Shown: in pieces, positions 36,595-51,008 of the stretch
How positions within the stretch are numbered: the stretch's first letter is position 1
Layout: each line of letters begins with the position of its first letter
Assembly (NCBI RefSeq): GCF_000090795.2
Contig: NW_003546695.1
Coordinates: 14,549-69,190 of the forward strand
Origin: Amphimedon queenslandica
Taxonomy: Eukaryota; Porifera; Demospongiae; Haplosclerida; Niphatidae
Length of the DNA: 54,642 nt
Reading direction: 5' to 3'
Position numbers and translations under genes: made by a program
Notes under the pieces: generated by a model
What the model was told of the DNA's origin: nothing
The model's database searches: none
The model's input: the letters and a program-made list of their open reading frames with translations, nothing else

Positions 36595-39500
36595 CTATAC
36601 TGCTGACAACAAACTTTCCAACTCGGAGCAAAGCAAAACAGCCAAAACAACATCATCATGAAACAGTATGACATCATGAGGTGGAGCGGCAATCATAAAA
36701 CGCTGATACGAGCCTTGATGCTTTTGTCTGTATATTCCAAGACATAAGAGATCCTCTGCTGTCATGTGTACATACAATTCTTTGTATTGTAATCCACTGA
36801 ATCTCCTATAATCAGCCGACTGCATTGATATTTGGATGATCTTTGTGTTGGATTGATTGAGAGATGGTAATGATGTCGACATATCTTGTTGTGGTGGTTT
36901 AAGATTAAGTAGTGATTCCAGGAGGCACATGATGTCTGGATTATAAAGTATAGCTGTAGTTATTGAATCAAATACAGAAGGCAGGAATGCTTGACCAAGG
37001 GCAAAAGCATCAGATAAATGTGGTGGCCAACCTGTGTGTAGTGATAAAGAAGAGTGTGAGACAAATATGCAGAGAAGAGCTAATGAGGACTTTGTGTTTA
37101 CAGTTAAGTATGTGCTACTTGATGTTGCCCACACTACCCACAAGAATGCGTCAGCATAATAATAATAATCTACTTCTCAATGATGCTCTTTGAATATACA
37201 CTACCCACACATACAAGACTGGTCTAACCCTCTCTCTCTCTCTCTCTCTCTTTTGCTTTCAATAATAATAATCTCAGACCACTCTTATATGATGAATTCA
37301 TTTACATTAATTCTCATTCATTCTTGTTATCCCTTTTAACTCTGTGAATAAACAAACACACATTGGCTGGATGCCCATTAATCCTCACCTGATTGAGAGC
37401 TGCCATCCAGTAGGTGTATGCTACTATCGATTGCTAAGTCTGATATAATGGAGACCTTCTCTCCTAACTTGTGACGTAGTTTAAGTGCACACAGCACAAC
37501 CTCATTATCTTCAATTCCATGTTCCTGACTATGCAAGGAAAGAGACATAATAATTATGCATGCCCTCTCAAATAGAAGCAACTGACCAGTTGTCTTGCTC
37601 GTTCACAGCTACTCCTGTTAACAGGATACAAACAGAACAGCTTTCAATTTGAGCTTCAGACAAAGTAGCAGAGTCCAAAGGATGACCCGGTACAAAGTAT
37701 ATGTGAGTCGTGTCCTCTAGTCCACTCCATTCCCTCTCAAAGTAATCTGGATTAGACACAACTACAATTGAATGCTCTGTGTCTCCTGCTTGTTGTAATG
37801 GACCAAATAAAGACATCAAACTGATTGACATTGAGTCAGAGCTGGCAAACACACATACAACAATATGATCATTTAATGACGTGGGTGGAGGGAAGTAGGG
37901 AGACTGGATTGGACATGTAGGAGGAGAAGTAATTTGACATAAATCATCATTAAAGGTATACGATTCATCAATGAATGAAAAAGTTTCATTCGTCTTGTCC
38001 TGTCCTTGAGGACTGTGACAGGAGCAAGGTGATAAATTCCTAGATCGGCCACTGTGACACTTGAAACAATAATAATGGACAACTTGTATATCAACCAAAT
38101 GATTAGCAATAAAATAACCAATCGAACCTTGGTGAATGATCTTCTCTCCTTTACCAACTGATATCAGTGTTAGACCTAACTCCTCGTAACATATACGACC
38201 AACTTCAGCAGTTCTCATTCCAATGAATGACACTGACAGTACAACAGAGCAAATACCATTACAAGCACCAGTAGCATATAACTCTCTCCATATTGAATTA
38301 TGCGACGATGCCAATTTCATGCCACTACTGGTGAGTCCAGTAGCAAAAAACAGATTGCATAATAAAGTAGAGAAACCCGGAGTGATGCACGTCTGAGCAA
38401 GTATCTTCAGCTTACACTCAAATAAACACAGTGGAACATCTCTACCTGGAACCCAGCCAGGTAAACATTTAAGAAGTTTCTTGCTGTCATTCATTAGTAG
38501 CTGAAGGATTATTGGGATGGAGGAGAGTGCGTTTTTAATAGAAGCAACTCTTAATAGATTAGCATTATCCTCTTTGATGGGATTAGAGCAATGACTATCA
38601 GCTAACACGATAACAGACTTGGCTATAGACAGGCCACATCTCATTAGATCATTGTAATTTAAAGCAGAACCTTGATAGTACTGAACACGTGTATAGTGTG
38701 ACTTAAGAATAGAACTGAGGCCAGGAGTGGGAAATGAAGGATGAAGAAGGATGACACTAAATGTCGGTCTGCCTTGTTTGTCTGGATGAAGTAACTCTTT
38801 GAGGAAACAGCTAACGTTTTTCTCTGTGATGCTACCCACAACAATGACGAGACCTTCCTGTTTAATAAGGTTATTGTAGCTTTGACGAAACTTTGATGAT
38901 TGATGAGTTCCCAATAAAATTTCCAGTAAAGTCGGCAATGAAAACATGTAAAGTACAAACCCAAGAACAATAATGAACATTGTAAACATTTGACCACAAT
39001 CACTGCCTACAGTAACATCACCATAACCCACAGTAGTCATAGTGATCATAGTGAAGTATGTGCTAGACCAGAAGCTCATGCTGATGTCATCTCATCAGAT
39101 ACAGCATCCCACGGATCACCAGAATTCTCCAATAGCTGTATCATGCCGCTAGATGATAGCCATACTCCAATGAAACGACTTACTATCTTTGCAATCTTAA
39201 CAATGTCTTCAGAATTAATAGTATCAGGTAGAGCCTTGAGGACTTTTGATGCCTCGAATAACCACAGAAACCTTAGAGCTCTGAGACCCAACCAGTCGTA
39301 GCCGCACAATAAAGAGATAAACGGATGAGAGAGAGTGAAAATATCAACGAGAGTGAGAAGAGATATCCACCGGATTATTCTATGCTTTGCTGTAATTAGT
39401 CTAGCAATAGAATTTATTATAAGATAGCATGAAGATAGAGTCTCTACTATCAAGTAAACTGGAGTGGAATCAGCAATGCTGCAATCATACAGGGGACGGG

Positions 39501-39810
39501 TTGAAGAGCGCCAGAGCATTATGCTGATATAGGTTGTATTGAAGACTAGGGTAAGAGTAAAGTGAACTTTCCCTGTCATACTCTGCGGGTCAAAGAGCAG
39601 ATCAAAGAGAGGGACTATCTTTGAATTAGCTAGCATAGTCATTCTATTGAATTTGAAGGAAACAGAGGTCAGTGTCAGAATAAGAGAGAGTGAGAGGAGG
39701 CCAGTAGCAAACAAAACTGTATAGGTAACTGCGTATGGCCACCATCCTTGATTAGCTCTTATACTTAGACAAAAAGGAGAAGAAGAGTTTCCTTGCTCTT
39801 GCTCCTCCAT
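36595..39810 (-). CDS. Slo/BK-like K+ channel with apparent frameshift
   Basis: Six-TM/RCK potassium channel of the Slo1 type, about 930 residues in total. The N-terminal frame (39810-39079) covers S1-S5: DWLGLRALRFLWLF is S4, and WLSSSGMIQLLENSGDPW leads into the pore. The next frame (39079-37587) has the filter TTVGYGD, S6, RCK1 (GLVIVVGSITEKN, LAQTCITPGFSTLL) and the start of RCK2 (HIVVCVFASSDS). Exons 37528-37389 and 37031-36595 finish RCK2 (GIYRQKH). The two big frames differ by one base and overlap by four bases at the pore loop, so the gene is broken here or the sequence has an error. S4 has Trp where BK has its third Arg, and no Asp-rich calcium bowl is visible. It is divergent from DPH6, with 72 bp between start codons. 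Confidence 0.85.
37231..37252. repeat. (CT)n microsatellite
   Basis: Perfect CT dinucleotide run in the intron between the last two Slo-like exons. Confidence 0.85.
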
Positions 39811-39882
39811 GAGCCAAGCTAATGAATATTCATGAATTCATTGAATTCGCCCACGTGTCCCTCATAAGAAGGCAATAAAGCA
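39811..39882. promoter_or_regulatory. 72-bp divergent promoter with CACGTG
   Basis: The whole space between the start codons of the Slo-like channel and DPH6. It carries one E-box palindrome CACGTG at 39852-39857. Transcription may start inside, or nearly at, the opposing gene's 5' end. Confidence 0.65.
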
Positions 39883-42789
39883 ATGAAAGTAGTAGGATTA
39901 ATTAGGTGAGTTTAGTAGTGTATCAGTTCACAACTTGTATTTCATTTATTCTCATTATGCAGTGGAGGGAAGGACAGTATGTACAACCTCATGCAATGTG
40001 TAGCGTCGGGTCACTCCATTGTGGCACTTGCTCATTTAAAGCCACTTAGTGAAGGTATAATTATCATTAAATAGAATTATTTAAGCATTTTGACTCAGCC
40101 AGACTAGCTTTAGTAAGTTGCAATAATGAGACGCTAATGAGCATTTTGTGGACATTTTGCCAGTGTTGGTGCAATTTATAAAGGGTTAAAAAATATGTTG
40201 TTACAGTTGCTTATTGGGCAGTTTGTATTAATTGTCACATCAGCACTTGTTCATAATTATGTGCTAGGTATGTCATTAGAGGTTAGAGTAGCTTAGGATA
40301 CATTCCTTTTATTTAACTATATACACTTTATAATACACAGACCAGACCTGGGGTCAATTACAATTGTAATTGTAATTGAAGGGTCAATTACAATTACAAT
40401 TATGTAATTGTAATTGTAATTGAGCTTCAGCTTATGTAATTGAAGTTTCAAATATATTTGAGTTACCTAACTACAGAATGTACAGATGCACAAAGAAATG
40501 TTCTTTATGTACTTTGGTATCTTTGGGTGTTTTTGATACTGTAAAGTACCAAAATAACTTCTTTTTAACACACAGTGTAAGCACTGCAAAGTATGTTGCT
40601 ACAATACATGTACATCAAATTGTAATTGTAATTGAAAATGTAATTGAAATTACACTATCATGGTATAATTGTAATTGTAATTGAGTCTTTTTTTACAAAA
40701 GAAGTGTAATTGAATGCGTAATTGTAATTGAATGCGTAATTGTAATTGAGCTTTTGTAATTGACCCCAGGTCTGACACAGACACATTACAGGAATCACTG
40801 TTTTAAACCCATCAATTGTAATTACTGTTGTCAAGAGGCAATATCATGCATACCAGTAATACTTATTATTATGGATACATTGTTTTGAGTTGAGATCCAT
40901 GCTTAACTTAATTTATTGGGTAATTCCCAAAGAATTATCAAAATCTGGTGTTTGCATGTTAGAATAAATGAGGCATAGCCTTAATTGTACTAATCTATTA
41001 TTATGCTGTTATTATGATTAGAGGAACAGGATAGTATGATGTATCAAAGTGTTGGATCAGAAGGTGTTGAATTACAAGCTAAAGCATTAGGAATCCCATT
41101 ATATACTAGCCTGACACGTGGCAGGACAAAACAAACTAGTATGGAATATGAGAGAGAAGAAGGAGATGAAGTTGAAGACCTGATGGAACTGTTAACTAAA
41201 ATTAAGGTATTATAACATGTATCTAGTAACTTATTCTATTTATTTTTCTATTGAAAGTCAGAAGTACGTATTGAAGGTGTTTCAGTTGGTGCCATTATGT
41301 CGGACTATCAGAGGATTCGTGTAGAAGATGTGTGAGCTTATAATTTGTCACTATCATCACTATTATTATTATCATTAATACTGTTATTCTTAATAGCAAA
41401 TTCTGTTGTTAATACATTGCTTCCAATTTCAAGATGATAATGATTATAACTGTGGTCTATTTTTCTCATTAGTTGCAAGAGACTTCAACTGGTACCATTA
41501 GCTTATTTGTGGCATCGTGATCAATCTGTTCTTTTACAAGACATGATAAATGACAAACTTACAGCAGTTTTAATTAAGGTTGCTTCTATAGGTAAGTGTT
41601 GTTGCTTGTTTACCTACTGCTTGTTTGTTTATTTATTTTGTTATTGATATTTATTTTATTTATTTATTTATTCTTAGGGCTGAGTCAGAAAGATTTAGGG
41701 AAGACATTACAAGAGATGCAGCCACGACTACAAAGTCTGGTAATTATTAATAGTCAGTTTTGAACTGATTTCTTAACAGTATTTTAGTACTTAGGGTATG
41801 AGGGGTATTTTTTATAAATATAGAGCACTTTTAGTTGGGACAAATTAGCTAATAATGTGGCTTGAAGCTATATATCATATGTGCCGTTTATGCAGGGTTT
41901 CCCACAGGATTTTGGCATTGTGCCCATGCAACTTCTTGTCAAGTTGCTCAAAAATATGGTCAAAGACCCGGCACTATTCTCTATTTTTAAAGCTTTTTTC
42001 TGATGCATATAAATGTCCTTATTATGTTGTGTATCAACTTTGAGCTGATTCCAATCAAATTTGGATTTTTATGAATTTTAAGTTTGCTAAACCTGATCAA
42101 AATCTAGTTGCAGGCCGAATTTTGTGAAAATTGAAAAGGAGAGAATTCGTAATTTTTATATTTTTTCCTGTTACATATACATGTGCTTATGTTGCATAGA
42201 CGTTTGAGCTGATTTGGATCAAAATTAGATTTACTTGTGAGACTTTTGACTATTAAATTAAACTCGTGGCATTTTCTGATAGATATTGGTGACATTATGA
42301 TATCCATTTAATCGTACCAAAAGTTTTCATAGCATAACTGATTAACTGTGCATGTATTGAAATGCACATGTATTCTGCTATGGGGTGGAGTATACATGTA
42401 CACCAAAAGAGCTTTCAATATCATCATATTAATTTATTTGTGATAGAATAAAGAGTATGGGATGAATGTGTGCGGCGAAGGAGGAGAATATGAGACATTC
42501 ACTTTGGACTGTCCTCTCTTTCAAAAGAGCATCAAACTGTAAGCCAATGGAATGGCCAATGTAGACATTTAATGATTGATGCCACTTCCACATGTGTTAG
42601 AAATTGTTTTCAATTCTTACATATTATGGATGGTATACATTTAATTTGTTTAATTCTGGAATAATGGTTATCGTGTATTTATTTTAATGTAGGGTTGATT
42701 CTAAGGTTATTCTTCATTCTGATGATGCATTTGCTCCTGTAGCTTATCTTAAACTAACACAACTGTCATTGCAAGATAAAAATTCATAA
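39883..42789 (+). CDS. DPH6: DPH6, diphthine-ammonia ligase
   Basis: ATP-dependent amidase catalysing the last step of diphthamide synthesis on eEF2. Exon 1 (39883-39905) gives MKVVGLIS and joins exon 2 (39963-40054) to complete the PP-loop ATP-binding motif SGGKDSMYN. Later exons from 41022 carry MYQSVGSEGVELQAKALGIPL, GDEVEDLMELL, EGVSVGAIMSDYQRIRVED, LVPLAYLWHRDQ, CGEGGEYETFTLDCPLF and the end DDAFAPVAYLKL. The order and motifs match the short animal DPH6 (about 265 aa) without the extra RidA-like domains of fungal forms. A hAT-like MITE lies in intron 2. The stop TAA is at 42787-42789, with AATAAA at 42919. Confidence 0.93.
40343..40774. mobile_element. hAT-like MITE, perfect 8-bp duplication, TAATTG-rich
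   Basis: 432 bp element. The perfect terminal inverted repeat begins CAGACCTGGGGTCAATTACA. It is flanked on both sides by the identical octamer ACACAGAC (40335-40342 and 40775-40782), the hallmark of hAT insertion. The interior holds many direct and inverted copies of TAATTG/CAATTA. No transposase. It lies in DPH6 intron 2. Confidence 0.9.
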
Positions 42790-42997
42790 TAACAATAATA
42801 ATAGCTTTGATAATGCTTTTTGTACAGTTCCTTATGTTCACTTTTAACATTTATTCATTATTCTGCTCGCAATTTTTTCACACTCCTAAAATTAATAATA
42901 ATTATTACTATTGACAATAATAAAACAGTTAAAAAGTAACCTCAAAGGAAGAAGTCAAGTCGTTAAAAATATCGATGAAATAATAATACGATAAAAA
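42790..42997. other. Convergent 3' ends, DPH6 / MSK
   Basis: 208 bp between stop codons. The plus AATAAA at 42919-42924 lies beyond the minus AATAAA (forward TTTATT, 42850-42855), so the mature 3' UTRs of the two genes probably overlap. Confidence 0.55.
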
Positions 42998-48581
<5,584 letters not shown>

Positions 48582-49188
48582 TGTAGTATTCCAAGGTGAC
48601 GGACACACCTCCCACAGAATACCACTTCCCGCGGGAATTCCCGCCACTTCTTAAATCAGTGCATCATGCATTCATACCATACAATAATTATTTTGGTTGC
48701 ATGAAGCTAATTATAGGCTGAAATGTAAAATGAAACAAATTCACTAGTAGATAGCACATCATATTCTGATGTTTTGATGTATGGTACTATTTTTTCTAAA
48801 GCACTTCCGGTCACAACTCAAAGATAACAAATGAAAAGCAATGCATCGTAATTCAGCACTTGCTTTTATTAATCATATATTTCACAACTAGTTCTTTGTC
48901 ATAACTGTATGTAATGGTGTCATATCATTACATGTTCTTTTTGACACAGTTCTTTTTTGTTTTTGTTTTTTTCTTTTGTGGCGTTGTTTACTGATTACAT
49001 TGTATACTTGAAGGAAACTATAAATCAGGAACCTATAGCTGTTAATTAACACTATCTAGCAGCATCCTCAACTGAAAATGCCATCCACCATGGCAATCAG
49101 GATATATAAATAGATGTTAGTTAGACCTAATTATTTTTAGTCTGGCCAAAATAGTTTCAGCTCAGCAACAGTTCTACCTGGCAGTAAT
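48582..49188. promoter_or_regulatory. Divergent region, MSK / GPCR
   Basis: 607 bp between start codons. Near the MSK side lies an E2F-like palindrome TTCCCGCGGGAA (48626-48637), followed by a second CCCGCC. Near the GPCR side lies a TATA box, TATATAAATAG (about 49103-49113), some 75-85 bp upstream of the ATG. The contrast suggests a housekeeping-type promoter for MSK and a TATA promoter for the receptor. Confidence 0.6.
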
Positions 49189-50136
49189 ATGGATATACAT
49201 GGTCTAAATTATACTCTTGGTGAAGATGTTAATGGTCCTCTACTAGCAGCTGCACTTGCTGTAGAAATGATTGCTGCATTGATCGTTAATACTTTTGTTC
49301 TTGTTGCTACTTTTTCTCAATGCAAATCCTTAAAGTTGCCATCTACAATACTCTTTACTTCTCTGATTATGATACATTATGTAATGGCCCTCATATACAT
49401 TCCATCTTGGCTCATATCAGCAGCATATGGAGAATGGATCTTTGGCAATACAATGCAAGTAAAAGAGGCAACCTGCAATTTTGCTGGATTTATACTGAAC
49501 TATAACATAACTTTCATAAATGCTACACTAGCTGCTATATCTGTTGATCGTTGGTTATTCATTGTCAAGCCTATCTTTTACAAGCAATACATGAAAGCTA
49601 AGGTAGCTCTGATTGTCGTTGCTAGTACCTGGATAACGTCTACATTATTGAACGTACCACCATTCTTTGAAATGGGAAAATATGTTTTCTCCCCTTTTGG
49701 ATCTTGCGAAGTGAAATTTGAAAATGAAGCTAGTTTTAGTTTTTTGCTTCTAGTAGTCTTTTTTACTGAAGCAAGCATTATCATAGTTTCATCAATTTGG
49801 ACGTGTTGCTTCACAAGAAGATTCATCCGGGAACATGCTCAATTAGCAGATGAGAGTGCATACGTGTCAAAGAATAGAAGAATCATAGGAATATTTGGAG
49901 CAATGCTTGTTGCATATGGGGTATGCTATACTCCTGCTGTTATTGTTATCGTTACCAGTTTGTTTCATGATGTGCCGGCTTCATATATTGCTGCATCATT
50001 GGTTTTTCTCTTGACAGTCATTATTATTAATCCAATCATCCAGTCAATTTTTAGGCCTGATGTGAAGAAAGTGATTGTTAAATTATGTACAATATGTCGA
50101 AAGCATCAATATTCTCCCGAGGAGCCTCAGCCATAA
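49189..50136 (+). CDS. Rhodopsin-like (class A) GPCR, intronless
   Basis: 315 aa with seven hydrophobic segments and no intron, in a window where most genes are intron-rich. N7 is in a glycosylation sequon (NYT). TM1 has the conserved N34. Cys96 at the top of TM3 and Cys173 in the second extracellular loop form the usual disulfide pair. At the end of TM3 the DRY motif is D120-R121-W122. TM6 has GVCYTPA (244-250) in place of CWxP. TM7 has N281-P-I-I-Q285 in place of NPxxY, followed by a helix-8-like segment IFRPDVKKVIVKL. A TATA box lies upstream. The ligand cannot be inferred. This looks like a lineage-specific expansion receptor; I recognise no vertebrate ortholog. Confidence 0.85.
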   Translation: MDIHGLNYTLGEDVNGPLLAAALAVEMIAALIVNTFVLVATFSQCKSLKLPSTILFTSLIMIHYVMALIYIPSWLISAAYGEWIFGNTMQVKEATCNFAGFILNYNITFINATLAAISVDRWLFIVKPIFYKQYMKAKVALIVVASTWITSTLLNVPPFFEMGKYVFSPFGSCEVKFENEASFSFLLLVVFFTEASIIIVSSIWTCCFTRRFIREHAQLADESAYVSKNRRIIGIFGAMLVAYGVCYTPAVIVIVTSLFHDVPASYIAASLVFLLTVIIINPIIQSIFRPDVKKVIVKLCTICRKHQYSPEEPQP

Positions 50137-51008
50137 AACAAAGATACTGACCTTTCAGCTTTTATTATGATACTATTTTGTGATTGATACTTTTGTCGCT
50201 GACTTAATATTGTATAATTAGTTCATATTGATTAATTTTAATTTGTTTATTTTTAGTGTAGTGCTGCAGTAGAATTGCCAATTATTCTTCAATTTCTATA
50301 GTACCATTACTTTCATTTTGCAATACTAAATAAGCAAACTTATCAAATGTATTTTACTCTGCATGCAGTTGGCCCTAACGCTTATTTCCTAAGACCTCCA
50401 TGTAGGCGCTGTCAAGGTCACTCTGATTGTGTTTTAGCCAACTAATATATACTATTTTTTACACTGACAGCCAACAGTAAAAAATAGCTATTACACACAA
50501 TCAGATAACTTTGTTACATAGTTATAGCAGTACTGATAGGCTTTAAAAAGTAGCTTAAAATTTGAAAATATAAGGCTGGTATAAGTTTGCTGTGTCAATG
50601 CATGTGTTGGTGCATGCATGAGCATGAGATCTAGTCAGACAGGCAAAAAATGTGTTTACACTTTACAGATAGAAGCTATAAATTGACAGTGACTTGTGAG
50701 TCTAAATCATAGTGATACTTTAATCAAATCGGCAAAACCACAAAAAAATTATGATCATGATGTCCTTTCTGAACCATAAGTTTTAGATTCTTATCTGAAT
50801 CACGACTGATTTTCAATCAAGGCCCAACCTGATTATGGATTTTGGGCAGCCTGCTAGCCTGCACAAAAATCAGCCACAATCATGATGAATGATGATCAGC
50901 CACCAGCTCAGAGTAGAACTAATTATCTACAAGATCTACAATGGAATTTAGAATATGCAGCTCACGTGATTGTGGTGTAGCTGCGCTGCAGCGCAGCAAC
51001 CATTTATA
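50137..51008. other. Intergenic, GPCR to Roco-like gene
   Basis: 872 bp of AT-rich sequence. It contains an interrupted inverted repeat at 50422-50508. A short GC-richer patch at 50960-51000 (CACGTG near 50963, GCTGCGCTGCAGCGC at about 50981) may be the core promoter of the downstream gene. No reading frame is supported. Confidence 0.5.
50422..50508. repeat. Interrupted inverted repeat (hairpin)
   Basis: The left arm starts TCTGATTGTGT and includes CTATTTTTTAC; the right arm is the reverse complement of TCTGATTGTGTGTAATAG plus CTATTTTTTAC. The left arm has about 13 extra bases. This could be a tiny MITE or a cruciform-forming sequence. Confidence 0.55.

Noticed and set aside
39076..39098. 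A very short intron to explain the Slo frame change
   Set aside because: The GT..AG pairs I tried give only 22-32 nt, below the shortest intron seen here (46 nt), and the 22-nt one does not restore frame.
40478..40684. Short plus-strand frame in DPH6 intron 2
   Set aside because: It lies wholly inside the hAT-like MITE and encodes nothing recognisable.
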